A stretch of 64,000 nt of DNA from Klebsormidium nitens (GCA_000708835.1 DF237180.1:62001-126000); one strand, 5' to 3'; counted from the stretch's first letter, positions 24,601-37,930 are shown. The notes: a model not told the origin generated them from the sequence alone. A program made the numbers and translations.

Positions 24601-26126
24601 ACTCCCAATAATTAGAGCGAACTTGCCATACTGCCTTCTACCCAAGCCTGAAGAAGTATACCTAGTCTGCGTCATTGCCAACTCTGACTCTGCCAAATCC
24701 AACTCGTCCGTCCGCAGCGGTGGAAGCGCGAGATCGAGTCACAGGACTCCACCGCGCGCTCGTCTCTCACGCGGGGCGGCCTGCTGCTCGAGGTCAAAGA
24801 AGCATCGTACACCGTCATCCAACACCTGGTGCGCTACCTGTACTCCGGGCTGGGAGACGACGAGTTTGTCAAGACCAGGGGGGCCGACGTCTTCCTAGCA
24901 GCCTACAGGGTAAGCAAGGGTATAAACAAATCTGGGTTTTCTGGGGGGCTGTTGGATTTTTCCGGGGCGTGATGGTTCTGCTTTGCGGGCTTTAACGCAG
25001 TCGCTCTCACAGGACATGCGTAAGGTGTTGACAAGTTAATCAGCAACTCATTGACAACACGAGATTTGACGAACCCTCACGCTTCTCGAGCGATGGAAAG
25101 TTTGTTTGGGTGCGCAACTCGGCACTGCGTCGATGTAAGTCGATTCCGCGTGTGGGGTGATCCGAAGGTCTCGAAAGCAAACGTGGATTTTGAGTCCACC
25201 CGTCTGCTTTGGCTACGCTCTATGTCCCCTTTGCTTCTGCTTATCAGGGTCGGCGATAAAGCTTTCAGACATTGTGAAATCGTGGAGCATTCTCGTCTTA
25301 ATCGACGTTCGATCCAACCTTCGTTCTTCTGAGAATAAAGCTCGATTTCCTTCATAATGTTGGTCTTTGCACCCCTTTGCACCTGCTGGCTTCCTTCATT
25401 TGATTGCTCCTTCAGCCCGCGAGACCACGTCTCGGTTTCGCATAAGCCTCGTCAGTCATGTGACGCAATGTGTGATTGCCCTGTTTGACTTTATTGCATC
25501 CGGTTTGCAGTACGAGATCCCGGACGTGTGCCAAGTGTTGGAGAAGAAGCTCGACATCACCCCGGGTAAGAAGCATCTCTGTAGGAGGCTTTCTGTCCTT
25601 GACAGTCAGAACACATTTCCCTTTTGCTTTCTCAGCGCCCATCGATGTCGCACGGGCTCCTTTCCTTCAAGCGATGAAGATTCCGATTCGCTACCAATCT
25701 CTCCTTTTGTTTCCCAAGGCAAGTCGATTCCTCAGGAACTTCCTGCCCCAGACGCTTGTCGACCGCTGGATCATCGTCCTTCGTTCATCTCATCTGTCTG
25801 TTTACCATCGCCTGCTTCTCTTGTTGCTTCCTCCTATCAAGAATCATTTTCCTTCCTTTAGTTTCCTCGCTTCTCAACTCCCGTGTCTTTTCCTTTCAGA
25901 CAACTGGATCAAGGTGTTGTCGGTGGCAATCGTTGCCGGCTCGTCCCTACTCACTCTGCGCGTGGCCCAGTCCATCAAGCACCTCTTGGATAAGCGCCTG
26001 TCCTTCTCTCACATTCGCCGGCCCTCGTTCTCTTACATGGAGTTACCCCCTCATCAGCCGTTTGGCAAAGCGGAGAACGAGAGTGCTGAGAACCTGCGAA
26101 AGATTGAGGAGAGCAGCCGGGATTAA
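21606..26126 (+). CDS. Ankyrin-repeat and BTB/POZ-like domain protein
   Basis: Seven exons: 21606-21812, 22649-22782, 23098-23213, 23790-24028, 24718-24909, 25511-25565 and 25900-26126, giving 389 residues. Residues 40-175 show ankyrin character: VDVNAVNQEGLTGLHIAVSQ, then IVKILLEVGADINKK, then VNGMTPLLLALELKSSLYVK. About 200-315 look like a divergent BTB/POZ fold: ELVDLRAEGKDIPALKQIVM, then TVIQHLVRYLYSGLGDDEF, then DVFLAAYRYEIPDVCQVLEK, matching the usual LYTG and YEI positions. Such proteins often serve as adaptors for Cullin-3 ubiquitin ligases; that role is inferred from the family only. The C-terminal part has a weakly hydrophobic stretch (VLSVAIVAGSSLLTL) and then a basic and Ser-rich tail. 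The ATG at 21606 opens an acidic leader. Junctions are in phase throughout. The third donor (AAAGGTGGGT) is the weakest. Confidence 0.85.
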
Positions 26127-26917
26127 GGGGTACCGCGCCGATAGATTGGGCGCGTCACGCAAGGTTCTGCAAAACGAGATTCAAAAGACTCTTAAGGGGA
26201 GGAATACTAACACTAAGAAAGTTTCGCCAGGTTCTGGATGCATGCTTTAACGATCATACACAATTTTGTGGATAAACCATTAAGGCCCTCAAGGGTGTAC
26301 TAGACTACTATATATATGGTGAGTACGATAGATAATGCTTTTGGGGGAGTTGAACGGCTAGACGCAAGTGGCCGCATGTATGATACAAGAAAGCGCAATG
26401 AGCAAGAGTGTAGGCAAGACATGGGTTTATGGGGGCTATGAGAAATATCAAATATATGCAGATAAGGGGCTAAGAGATACACGGCGGTTTTGATTGCGGG
26501 GCCAGAAAAGCTTGAAAGTTCGACTTTGTAATCAGGACGGTACAATATTGACACGGCTTATATATAAAGATTTGATATGAGGAATCCGATAAAGAAGGGC
26601 AACTTGCATTTGCGAAATGCTGCCGAAGTTAATCCTGTCTGATATGATTACTAGCATGATCTTTGGCATGACGTACCAGGATCGGTCACCGATCAGATGG
26701 CGCGGCCGACTTTTTCATCCCTCGGGAAGCATGAACAATTCGGGGCGGCCACGCTTGAAAAGGCGACAATGGACAGGCCGGACGGTTGTTATGGCACGTA
26801 CGGATCGAACTCACCTGCACCGAGCACATTCCTAAGGCAAGAGTCGAATTGGCGCTCATCTTGGATCGAGGGCCCTTATGAGCGAGCCGGGCTGTCCGCG
26901 AGCATCTAGATTCGTGT
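26127..26917. other. Convergent intergenic region
   Basis: Both flanking genes end here, so it should hold two 3' UTRs. It contains AT-rich runs with TATATA at about 26310 and 26560. No coding exon is evident. Confidence 0.5.
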
Positions 26918-29859
26918 TCATTTGACGCCGAGAATCCAACCTTCTTCAGCCACAACAGTTGCAAGGTCCACCGGGACCGCATCCTCTGCAACACCGCTAC
27001 CTGTCCCCGTCAGTTTTAAGCTACGCGAACGGTTGTTTGAAGAAGAGGGTTTTGCATTAACTTCTTGTCCGCTGGGCTCACCCTTTCGATCGCTGTACTT
27101 TTCATCAGTTTCTGGAGGCCCGAAAGGTCCGTAGAAAAGGTGCTCCAGCTGCCCAGCTGCGTCGAGGGCAGCAAAGTGCGAAGCGAGAGCTCGCACCTGC
27201 AACGCAATCTTTGGTCCGTCAGACTTGCATTAGAAGAAGTGAGACACTTTTCCTTCAGCCTCGATCTTAAGCGACTTCTTGCATCGGAGGAAACAGCTCT
27301 GGATGGTCCCAGCATGAGTGCAGCTTCGTCATTGATTAAAGCATTGATCGATGGGTAGGCTGGAAGCGACGAAGTAACATCGACGTCATCAAGCAAGATT
27401 CGGGACCTTAATGCGGTCGCTGCACCACACAAACCATGCCAAGGGCGAGCACGGGCTGCTTTTGCTCGATCCAATCTGACTGCATTTGCAACATCTGAGA
27501 CCCGTGCAACTCTTTAGCATATCGTATTGTACAAGGTAATCAAACCATAGCACTGACGGCTTCCACGTTGAAGTTGAATCCTTGGAGAATTTTCTCTTCT
27601 CCTGCGTTTTACGCACCTGCCCTGCGTCTTTTGGTTCTTTCCCGACACAGACCGGGGGAACTAGGGACGGGTACGCCTCAGCCATGACGATGGACGGCCC
27701 GGAGTGCCCGGTACTTTCCCCCGGGGGCCGAAGGCCGGTCTCGAAGGGCCACACCCGGGTGCAGTCTCGCAGGTCCGGGTGGTGACGTATGTTGAAGACA
27801 CGTGGGATGCCCAGGAGAGTCTGCGAAGGGCGCTTTTTATTGAATGACTCGCTCAACATGAGCTTTCCGAAGATCCAAACACTTCAAATACAGGAGTAGG
27901 GCGTTTTTTCGGAGGGCGAAGCCGGATTTATATATCAGCAACAGTGACCCTGAGAGATTTGACTGTGAGGTAGGTGAAGTGGGGACTAGTCCGCAAACCT
28001 AGTTTGCATTGGCCCCACTTGTTGAGCAGCAGCGAGGTTCACGCTATCTCACTTGTGTGCTCGAACTCACAACCACGAGCGAGTCTAGGAAGAGAGATTT
28101 TGTGGCGGCCTTTCAGTCGTGAGGTACTCCTAATCCGCTTCATACAATATCGAAGCTTTCATTAGCACTCCTGATTGTCATTCCCGACCTTTTGTGAGAG
28201 CAGACTGAACGCACCTCAAAGTTGAGGGGAGACATTTCGGGAAAGCTGATTGAGAGTCGTTGAAAACGTATCCAGGCTCATACCCAGTAGAAAGACGTAA
28301 TTTTCATTTCAATCAATTTGGAGTGCTACTATTTGAACGACCGTCAAATGAATGGCGTTCAAGGGAGACCAAATCGCAAAGACAGGGAATTAGGACGACA
28401 GGACCAGAAAGAGATTGCTTTTCAAAGCAGAAGTAGAAGTTTAATCTTTTTGGTGATGATGACGTGGTGATGGTGACGTGGCCTTACTTGAGAGCCAACT
28501 GCACCGGTCGTGTAGAGCTTCCACGTGGTCTGAGCAGTGCACCTGCTTTCGGCCGCCCTTTTCTCAGGAAATACCGGCGAACTAGGGAGGGGAAGTTGCT
28601 TCTTGGGGCACAGGAAGGGTGAAGCTCGAGAGGGCGGGCAGCCCCAAAAAGGGTAGGGAGACCCGGACACCTGTACAGATTGGATTGATTCGATTGATAG
28701 GAGAGAGTGCTCAGAAGCTGACTTGTTAGTTGCATCGGCCTTTTTGATCTGCATGAGTTTTCCAACCTGTTGCTGCTCACAACGACCCTGAGCCAAAGCA
28801 GGGAAGGGCGAGGTCTTTGAGAGTTTGTCAAAGCTTCTTCCATGATACTCCATGTGTTTTGCAGGACTTTTGGCAGCAGGTCAGCATACTCTATACTAGG
28901 AGTTCAAGGGACCAAGACTCACATGTATCAGCGACAAAACGGAGGACAGGGATTGTCAGAGCAAGCCGGTGATGACTTTGTGGCATTGGAACTGGTTTGA
29001 AGCTCACCAGTTCATTCAGCCGGGCGGCCACCTCAAAGCGGTTATTGCTATTGTTGTCCTCATCGACAACATGCTGGTGCAGGTATTGCCAGACAGTTTC
29101 CCAACCAGGACACGGGTCCCCACTCCCACCGCTTTTGCCCATAACCTCCGCCCTATCCACCACGCACGCCGGGTTTCCACCCAAGCTCCCATTAGCTATT
29201 GATTCCGCTGCACGGTTAAGTCGGATCTTTTCAGCAAGAGCGGCTGCGAAACCCCTGCTAAACCCAAGGGAAAAGTCAAACCCAAGCAAAACCCTTCGGC
29301 CCCTGGCAACCAGTCCCACCAGCTTCTCAATCAATACTGCTTCAGCCATGGCCCTGGTTGGAATGTTCTCAACCACTGGAACTGCCTCCCCGCACGAGCC
29401 AGGTGGCGGGCACAGATTGGTCGTCACGGGAAGGGAGGTGCTGCTGGTGTTGGTTTCTGCTAGGAAGGTTGGGTGTGCCACTCGGGGGCACTTTGTGCGC
29501 TGCTCAACGATTGGCCCAGAAGCAGAGGTTGGAGCAGCTTCTGTGATGCCAGCTATCACACTCCTTTTGCGCCCTTGTCTTTTAGCAACTTGAGGCATTG
29601 ACGCAGACGTTTCGCTTCTCTCCACCAACAGATCCTTATTCAGTTCCTTACACTCGATTGTTGTAGCACACCTTTTGCTTTTCCTCCTTGCAGCTTCTTC
29701 CCTTTCACATCCAGTTCTTCCTCTAAGCCCCACATCCTGTGCAAGGGGTTTGCAGAAACAAGCGTCCGCAATGCAGTACCAGATGCTATCTTGCCCCATT
29801 TTCGGCACACTGGATGCTGACCAGTCTACAATTACATACGTATCAAATAAGCGGGCCAT
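26918..29859 (-). CDS. Homologue of bacterial CbiG-like DWSA-motif proteins, function unknown
   Basis: Four exons, high to low: 29008-29859, 28488-28670, 27617-27820 and 26918-27196, giving 505 residues, all phase 0. Conserved blocks in order: TYVIVDWSASSVPKMGQDS near the N terminus, VLLGFDFSLGFSRGFA, NNRFEVAARLNEL, PFWGCP, YTTGAVGSQTLLGIP, VWPFETG, AEAYPSL, KDAGQVRALASHFAALDAAG and EEGWILGV. As I recall, the same series occurs in bacterial proteins labelled cobalamin biosynthesis CbiG-like or similar. Those labels are doubtful and the reaction is not known to me. Two low-complexity insertions (about residues 50-170 and 440-490) enlarge the protein compared with the bacterial form. Start: ATG at 29859 places the DWSA block close to the N terminus, as in the family. 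The frame is open further upstream without ATG. Bacterial origin is plausible, but four introns-worth of eukaryotic structure shows it is no contaminant. Confidence 0.8.
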
Positions 29860-30956
29860 GGCCCGTCTTCTAGCTGCCGCAATGTCCTGAAGGCGTCGTC
29901 TCTCCGCTTGGCAGAGCGCCTGCTTCAATGGATCACAGCAGATGGCATTGCAAAGTAAAATGCTGCATTTCTTGTCACGGTAAAGCGGGGCTGCAATTTG
30001 CAGATTGCAGGCTGCGTCTGCTCGTTTGAAAAGAAACAGTGTCTCAGGCTCGTGAGCAATAGTAATACCGGTATGGCACGATGCGCAATCATGCTGACGC
30101 TCAGATCTTCCGGCATAAGAAACCCTAAATTGCGCAGAACAAATCTGGTCAGACCGAGCGTTACGCTATTAACTGTAGCTGTCGCCCGTGTTATTGCCCG
30201 ACCGCGAAGCGAAATTGAGTGGTAACGCAGGTCGTTTCCGGAAACCCAAAGAATGTTCAATTAGCTCAACCGAGATACGCCCGGCCACATCCGCAAGATT
30301 TTCATAATACCGTATGTAGGACTGTGTAGGACTAGGATACGGTGTGCCATGCAGAAAAATTCATTGAAATGTGTACAGTTTTTGCTCGACTGCGAGTTAT
30401 AACCTGTTGTCGCATTTGAAATGCATTGAAAGTGTTGATTTTGATGCATGTATCATGCAATTATGAGCCTTTTGCATGTATTGCACATGCACGTACTGGC
30501 AATCGAAACATTGATGCAAGCCGGTCCATGCGACACGATTTCAGCACAATCACGAAGTGAGGACATGCATCATATTCAAGGCAGTATATGAAACGCGTAT
30601 ACAGGCAGATTGCAGTATGTTTATATCACCATCGTAATCAGTTACATGGAACTTTTGATTTTCACCAGCTACAAGTATCTAAGGGACGAGATATGAAGTG
30701 CGACGCTGATTACCTCGTGTCAACTCATGGAAGATTCAAAAACGTCTTGTCGGGAAAATTGCTGTTCGTATCGTCAGAACTATACCACGCCATTCAGGCT
30801 GCCCTGTACACTTGACGACTTTGGAATCCGACTAGGTTCACAATTACCCGACGTGCCACGCCGCGATCCGTCAACGCTGTCTTTGTTTGCCTCACAATAC
30901 CCTATATACAATTCTACTTCGCTCTATCTCAAAAAGGGCACTCTGATCTTCGCAAC
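29860..30956. other. Intergenic region between two minus-strand genes
   Basis: It holds the 3' UTR of the SDR gene's neighbour side and the upstream region of the DWSA-motif gene. A cluster of TGCATG/CATGCA words occurs at about 30440-30570. No coding exon is apparent. Confidence 0.45.
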
Positions 30957-33900
30957 TCACTTTGTCGCCCCGCTTTTCTCCTCTACAGAATCCTTCTCCC
31001 CAACTTTCCGCATACCCCCCCTCTCCAACTGCTGCTGGTTAGGCTCGCCAAGGCCCCCCCCAACCGCATCTTGCACCCTTTTCAACGGAGACGGCTTCCC
31101 CGTAAGAATCGACCGCAACAGGGGATCCAAGATCTCAGGAGCAAGGAGGCGGAAATAAGCAAACAATCCGTACCAGACGGGGAAAATGACGTCAGGCTTG
31201 CGCTTGCGGGTGGCGTCGACAGCAGCGCGGGCGGCGAGCGCAGTCGGGAGGAGCGGGATCAGGCCGAACCCATTTTGCTGCAAAACAATTGTACACGTTC
31301 AACCAATTGCTGGCGAATGGGATTGTTGCTAAGTTGGAACGGCGCGATTTGGAAATTCTCCAGTGTAGCAAGCTTCTGACATCATTGCAAAACAGATCAG
31401 AATTCCAAACGTCGTTTTCTATGCTCTCCCCATCCCTTCCTCTAAATTACGCAAATTAGGTATGTGACATGGAAAAGTTTGCAATGCAAAATGGTTTTTT
31501 AGGAGTCTTGCTTCTTGCTGGCGAATACCATCCCTTTTAAGCGCAAGTGAAGGGATGACAGCTTTGCTCTGGCAGACCCAAGAGGACTGCCTAGGTGATA
31601 AGGAGTGGGTGAAGAACACACTTTGGATGAGTCAAAAGATTCGCAATCACCAGAATCCGAAGTTTGCTGATTCAAAGAAGACGGGTTTTCAAAGAGTTTC
31701 GAGACACTGAGAGATGCAAAAATGCGAGACGTAAAGTTCCAGAGGCTCAGAATACTTCACTGCAGGCCAGCCAGTTTCTTGGTCCTGTGTATTTCAACTC
31801 CCACGCCTGTCTTAAACAATCTCCTGAAACGTCTACCGCATAACTATTAGAGCCTAACTTTACCAGAGCCAGGACAAGCCCTGAGTGAATGGAAAGACAC
31901 TAACTCAAAGCAAACCCGCCAGGAAAATAAAAAACGAACTTGCAGGAAACTCCGTAAACGAAACGCTCACCCTGCGCAATTGAATGCCCTCCTCGTAGTC
32001 CGCCACGTGCCCGTCCGGCTGGATGAACTTGCCGTCCGTCATTTCGGACTTGACGATGCCTGGGGAGAACATGGTGATCGGCACCTTGTCGCCCAACTCA
32101 ATGCGGAGCGTGTGGTAGAAACTGGCGACCGCAGACTTGGACGCCTGCGAAATGTATACAACATCGAGACGGCTTTCAATATCATACCTACGCTCATCTT
32201 TCCAGTAAGATGGGTCCACTTCTGGCGAAAAAAGGAATGGGATAAACGTTTTGCCCTCTTTACTCTCAGATCCTAACTGGACAGGATCGTGTTCCAAAAT
32301 GCCATTGAGCTATTACGTTCGACCAGAATTGCGCTTCGGTACCACTTATCGCCGCACGGGTTTTAATAAAACACGGCTTGAGTTGGAAACAATCAGACTA
32401 AAGAGAAACGACAGGGCTACCTGTCAGGCGCCCGCATTTGACGGCAACTGGAGGTCGATACCAGCAAGTTATCGCCTTCCGTCGACACAGAGCCTCGCCG
32501 TGGTTGACACACCAAACACATAGCTTCACCCGTCTTCCAGCCCTTTCGCCATATCTATTTTTCTCCAGAAATCATGTTCCTCTCAACAAGACACCGCGAA
32601 AGGCACAACATTCTCACGATATTTTGCCGCAATTGGCCCCCACAGAGTCCCTCAAAGACCGAAACTTCCACAAGAGCAGCTTAGACTCACGTTGTACAGC
32701 GTGTTCATGGGCACAGGCGCAATCGAGGAGACGGACACGGTCACATAGATCTGGCCCTTGCTGGCCTTGAGGTGGGGCAGAGCGTGATGCGTCAGGTTAA
32801 CGGCGGCCCAAAAGTTGGTATCCTGCGCAGGCAAGCAGAGGAAATTGATTAGAACATACATATCGTACTTAGAGCAAACGTAGCATCGTCCGTTCGTCGA
32901 ACAAAGCGGAAAACCCAAAGCTAGATCCTCATCAAAATTCCGCCGTCCAGCCCACTGCAATCATACCTGTCGGAAGACTCGTTACAATGAAACCGAACAA
33001 GGACTACGTGATCGACTGTTTTTCCTTCTGGAAACTCTGCACGAGTTTTACTGATGTATTTCTACTGACCATTAATATGCGATTGAATGATTCAAGCAGT
33101 GGAGCACGAGAAACAGTGTCATCATTGAAACCGCCACACGGCCGGGACATTTCCACGGACTAACATGTTCAGGACGTCCAACAAACAATAAGGCAATGAA
33201 GCTACCAATCAGAACGTGCAGCAGACCCTATCGTCAAGCGTCTGTTGTCAAGAGTCAACCTCATTCAATGTTGGGAACTAGTGCTGTTCGATCCTTGATG
33301 ATGAGCCTGAAGTCAGAAACACAGTTAAATAGACTTGTGTGACAACTCAGATCTTCACAGCCAATGGATCAACGCACTCCGATCAAAAGAAGCTTCGAAG
33401 ACTCAAAATACGCAGGAAGTCCGTTGTTCCTTAATACGATGCCAGTACAATTTTAGAAAGTCGCACTACACAGGGCGCGTTGGCTTCGATGAGGAGCGAA
33501 ACGAGCCCCGATCCGAACCAGAGCTTCCGCTCGAAGCGGTGGCGGACAAACCGGAGCCGGCTTAGTTCTGCAGGAACCGTCCCCGTTTGCAGGAACCGTT
33601 CCCCTTCACTACGAACCAGCCTAGAACCAGGGTCTAGCTCCGGTTCGTCCGCGCTTTTCTAGGGCAGGATGTTCGCTCCTTTCAAAGGTCGTGTCTGTAT
33701 ATGACCCAGCCCTACCTCTAGGACAGCCCTCGGGGTTGCTTACCACTGGACTGGAAGCCCAGGTTATCGCCAAACGAGCCAGGTCAAACAGCGTCCCCAG
33801 ATCACTCCCGTTGCCAAGATCTTTCAATATTTCTAATCTGGCGCTAACTATCAAGGAGAACCCTGGAGGAGCTCATCAGGATGGACTGAAAGCCCGGGTT

Positions 33901-36539
33901 ATCATCAACCGAGCCAGGTCTAACAGCGTCCCAAGATCGTCTAACTCCCTAACATGACCCTAACCATCAAAAACGACCCTGGGGGAGCTTACCAGAATGG
34001 ACTGGAAGCCCTTGGTGTCCTTTGCATCGTCGAAGTAGAAACTGTTGAAGAGGCCCGCGTTGTTTACCAGCAAGTCCACTGCAACAACAGTAAACATTAC
34101 TTCGCAAATCGCTAATATGCAGTGAGAATGTGCAATGAAACATATCCAACAGACAGAACGCTTTTCCACAAGCTTTCTGCCACTCTCGGAAAGAAAGACC
34201 GCGTGCACAAAGAACCGTTGATAAACGTGGTTGAACGAAATTTTAGCCTCATGTCCCTCTATCTCACAATGTAGATCTTGCCAGGGGCGCAGATTTTAGT
34301 TGATGCAACCTTAGTAGGAATGGACCTTAAAAGCAGAGACACTTTTTTCCAGTTTGGTTTGATTCGACATAAAAGTGTTGTCCTTATCCTCAGTTGCTTC
34401 GCAATCTCACAAGCCGTTCGAAGTGCGGACGGTGAGTTTTAGAAGGCGCACATGGCTGCGTTTCTCGACCTGAATTTCGAGAAAGAACTCGAAGCGCAGA
34501 AACTATAAGCTTGTTCGAAGCCCAAATGTTTTCCTCTCTGAACAAAATGGACAATTATCGTTGAAGGACGATCGATCGAGCTTCTCACCATGTTCAGCTA
34601 CTCAAGCAAGCTTTCTTCAAAGGAAGCTAATGTCAATGAACAATCCTCCTATTCCAAAAATCAAGACTAAGTCACCGGAGGGACATTCTCCGTTGCACTC
34701 ACAGTGATCGTAATGTTCGAGAGTCTTGGATAGCGCCAGCTTGCACCCGGCCTCGTCCCCGAGGTCAGCCTCCACAATCATGACATCATGGGCGCCCAGA
34801 GCCCTGCTCAGCACAAGCGCTTCACTTCAAAATTTGTAACAAATCAAGCGGCAGTTAAGCAAAAAACCTTACACGTTCTTTGCAGTTCAACCGGAAGATT
34901 GTAACAAAAGCAACGATCGATTTCTTGAAGAGATTGGTCTTTAGGCAAGTGGGATGCATCAGTTCCGTCAAGGACAACATCAACTGCAGATTGCTAGAAG
35001 CTCAACGACCAAGAGGCCTCAAAAAGGTGATGTTCTTATTTTGCACAAAGTGCAGGGGGTAGATTCATGTGTTCTCAATTGGACGAGGGGCTCACAGTTC
35101 CTCTTCCATGGTCAACCTGCCACTTTCCCCTAGGTGGCAAACTTTCTTGAGGGCTCTGAACTACCACAACAAGCACAAATAATTGTTGAATGGAGTCTGC
35201 CATTGGTTCAAAGTTACTGACCAAGAGTTCGCCTCCACTTCGTGCAGCTTGTCCTTGCGACGGGCAACAAGAGAGAGCCGGGCCCCCAAGCGTGCGTACT
35301 CATATGCCATGTGCTGCATTACACAGTTCAGCATATATGAATAACATTTGTATGAGATGCCCAAGCCAATGCCGTCCCAATTGAGCTTGTTCTTGAGGTC
35401 TCTGTTTCTGAGCAACTCTGGCAAATCTCACATCCAGAACCCTCTTAGAAACTTCACCTTTGCTTCAATCTGTGACCAGATTTAACTTAGAACCGGAATT
35501 CGCAAGGGAACTACCATACTGAAGCATATCCCGTAATGAAGCAGGATTGTAGTCAGGAAGTGACGATCAGGTTGGAAGCAATCAGATTCACATGCATGCA
35601 GTAACCCTCTAAAACAACACAAGGATCAAAAAGCCCAAGTTTCTCAAAGCTTTCAATATATCTCATATATACTTTTGCATGTACCCCTGGTCTCAAATCA
35701 TACTTGGAAACGGGGCCGACAGGTTCTCAGCCCCTGTCCACTACTTTACCCACTTCCTTTGATGACGGTATCAAGAACATCACTGGTATGCATACATTGT
35801 CATCCATGCAACACTGACCCAACTTAAAATAAAAAATTTACGAAAGTCTTTGCAAGTCTCATCTCCAAATCAGGCAACAAGTTCACATTCTCCCATCCAA
35901 CTTACCCTCACCTTGCCAACTTCATAAGCTCCCCGCTCACGTGCCACATTAAAGAGTAAGATGGAGTCTCGAAGTGCCCTGAACACTTGCCAATTTGCCC
36001 CTGATTTACTCTCAAAAGCACCCGACGAGAATAGATGTAAACCCCTCTTTTCAGCTCACCTCTCCAATGCCTGAGCTCCCCCCTGTAATCAGCACCACCT
36101 TGTCAGTCATATCCTGGGGCTCTTTGAATGCCTCGTAGAACAGCCGCCGCACCCAGATGAACGGCAGCGTGACCGCCAGCACGCCAAACCCGATTGGATA
36201 AGCCACTACATTCAGCAGCTGGTTTGAGGCTGTCAATAAGCGATCCCCCAAGGGCACCGACTTATTGAGCTTGTTCCTTCTCTCTGCAGCCTCCGCGTCC
36301 GAGATGCCCCTCTTTGGACGATTGTTGGTGTCCGGAGCAGCTGGCCGGCGCTCCTTTACGTTGCTGTTGCTGGCCATTCTGACGCTGCGGTTTTGACGGG
36401 CGGGGGGTAAGCACTGCAGCAAGGGGATCCCTCCTCTGAGAAATGGCGCCTGGAAGAGCTGGGTCTGGTTCCCAAGTCGCCTGGCGGTGTGTAACGCGGT
36501 GCAGCCCGCCCGGGGCAACACGGCCACAGCAGAAACCAT
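30957..36539 (-). CDS. Short-chain dehydrogenase/reductase, 11-beta-HSD/steroleosin-like
   Basis: Seven exons, high to low: 36060-36539, 35222-35313, 34703-34803, 33993-34078, 32691-32822, 31971-32144 and 30957-31277, giving 461 residues. It should oxidise or reduce an alcohol/ketone, probably a lipid or sterol, with NAD(P)H. Cofactor motif TGGSSGIG is at 152-159, and EHMAYEYARLGARLSLVARR after it is typical of plant HSD proteins. NNAG is at 230-233, the likely catalytic Ser at 283, and YNASK (Tyr 296, Lys 300) follows. The first 110 residues are rich in Arg, Ser and Ala and could be an organelle-targeting leader. The hydrophobic stretch VVAYPIGFGVLAVTLPFIWV (about 117-136) probably anchors the enzyme in a membrane. 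A C-terminal region (LPTALAARAAVDATRKRKPD) matches the extension of this subfamily. Substrate cannot be read from sequence. Confidence 0.9.
33691..33990 (-). repeat. Two degraded copies of an SDR exon end with its splice donor
   Basis: The minus-strand exon at 33993-34078 ends with a donor read on + as CTTACCAGAATGGACTGGAA. Two related blocks sit deeper in the intron. GGACTGGAAGCCC or a variant starts at 33748, 33883 and, in the real exon, 33999. The two intronic units also share GAGCCAGGTC and AACAGCGTCCC. Unit lengths are about 135 and 116 bp. The copy at 33736 retains an intact TTAC donor; the one at 33870 has lost it. Confidence 0.88.
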
Positions 36540-37930
36540 AAAGAGCTGTAAAGGGCAGTAATGAATGAAGTGCAGTCAAACAATGTGGAAATTGACCTCC
36601 TGTAGCTGCCAAACGCAGGGCTGAGCTTCGAAGAACTCCTTCTTGTCCTTGGCTGTTTTCACCACAATTGGACGTGCCTTCCTGCTTTTCGAGCTGCTTG
36701 CCTTGCTGCCAGCATGCCAAATGTGATAGGAAGTCCCCATTGCACCCGAGACAGAGAAGGGCTGGGGACACGTCTCCCTGCGAAAGGGTCACCTGGGCAG
36801 GCAGAGCGGGGCCCCCCCTGAGGCTTGGGGGCCAGCATGCAATTCTCCTTTCAATGTGCGGCATGCATAGCCACCATGCAAAGAACCACGTCAACCTGCA
36901 CTTCGGCCATGCCGCCACCTTTTCTTCCGAGTCCTGCTCCTGATTGCCTGCAGACTGAAAACAACCGGCTTGCCGTTTGTACTTTCGTATCCCGGCCCGC
37001 AACTGAAATGGGCTGTACTACAGCCACCAGACGTACCTGTTGCGAAAACCGGCACATTTACTACAAGGTCGCCAGGCGTTCGATGAACGAAACTCGCCAC
37101 TTCGAAGGTAAGTTGGTCTTCACACAGGCAGCCTGGCTGCATACAAATGTATGTGCGCATTAATGCATCCCTGGCACTCCTCTCGTTTTATCCAATAGGA
37201 TTTGTCATGCGTTCTTGCAGACGATTGGCAATGACAGTAGATGGCATGACGGCGACCCAGCAAGTTCTTGAGCTCATTTAGTAATTTTGAGCTCCAGAAC
37301 TTTCCGCCTCTTGACACGCCGTACGTTACAGCTAAGCTTACGATAGCTCTATTCAAACAGAAGCGCCTGTCAACAATCATTCACCATGCAAGCCGCTGTA
37401 GAAGATTATTATGTTCAATCGGGGCGCAATAAAGTAAAGACTGCAATCACCTTCACAACTCGGTACCGATGATTGCGATCATGCATGAACGATTTGAGTT
37501 TTATACAGTACACGAAATCTGTTTAACCGTCCATTCATGCACATGTGTTTATTGCTGCCCTTATATTAGGGCATGCATACATGCACGAGAACGTATACAA
37601 CGGTTGGCTTTCAGCATAGCAAACAATAACCCGCACACAGTGCAGTCTGTTGACCTCATTGACGTGCCACTCCAAATTGGCCTTTGACCATTTGACGAGT
37701 TTCGAAGATATCTAGTCTACGGGCAACAAGAAGAGCAGTAACCGGAGCTCCGCACAAAGGCTTTCTAGGACTGCATTCTTTCAACACCGCATCTGTTAGG
37801 TAGAGAACGGCGAACATTGATGGCCGTCCATTGTCCTCTTCCAAAGGCAACTCTCAAAAATGTGTAATGTACAAACTTACCACAACTCTTGGTGAGGCCA
37901 GTGTTACGTTTTCAACTTCGGGTTCCTCCT
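36540..37930. other. Intergenic region upstream of the HSD-like SDR
   Basis: It lies between the SDR start and the 3' end of the monooxygenase, both on the minus strand. Open frames here (for example 36262-37002 minus) overlap the SDR exon in another frame and look like shadows. No further gene is supported. Confidence 0.45.

Noticed and set aside
26300-26600. TATATA-rich sequence as a promoter
   Set aside because: Both flanking genes end here, so no promoter is expected; more likely 3' UTR.
28891-29007. Extension of the first DWSA-gene exon past 29008
   Set aside because: The frame is open, but the family sequence continues directly with PFWGCP from the next exon. GTGAGC at 29007 is a good donor and the phases agree.
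36262-37002. 246-codon minus frame overlapping the SDR first exon
   Set aside because: It reads the SDR exon in another frame; the SDR frame carries the NAD(P)-binding motif.
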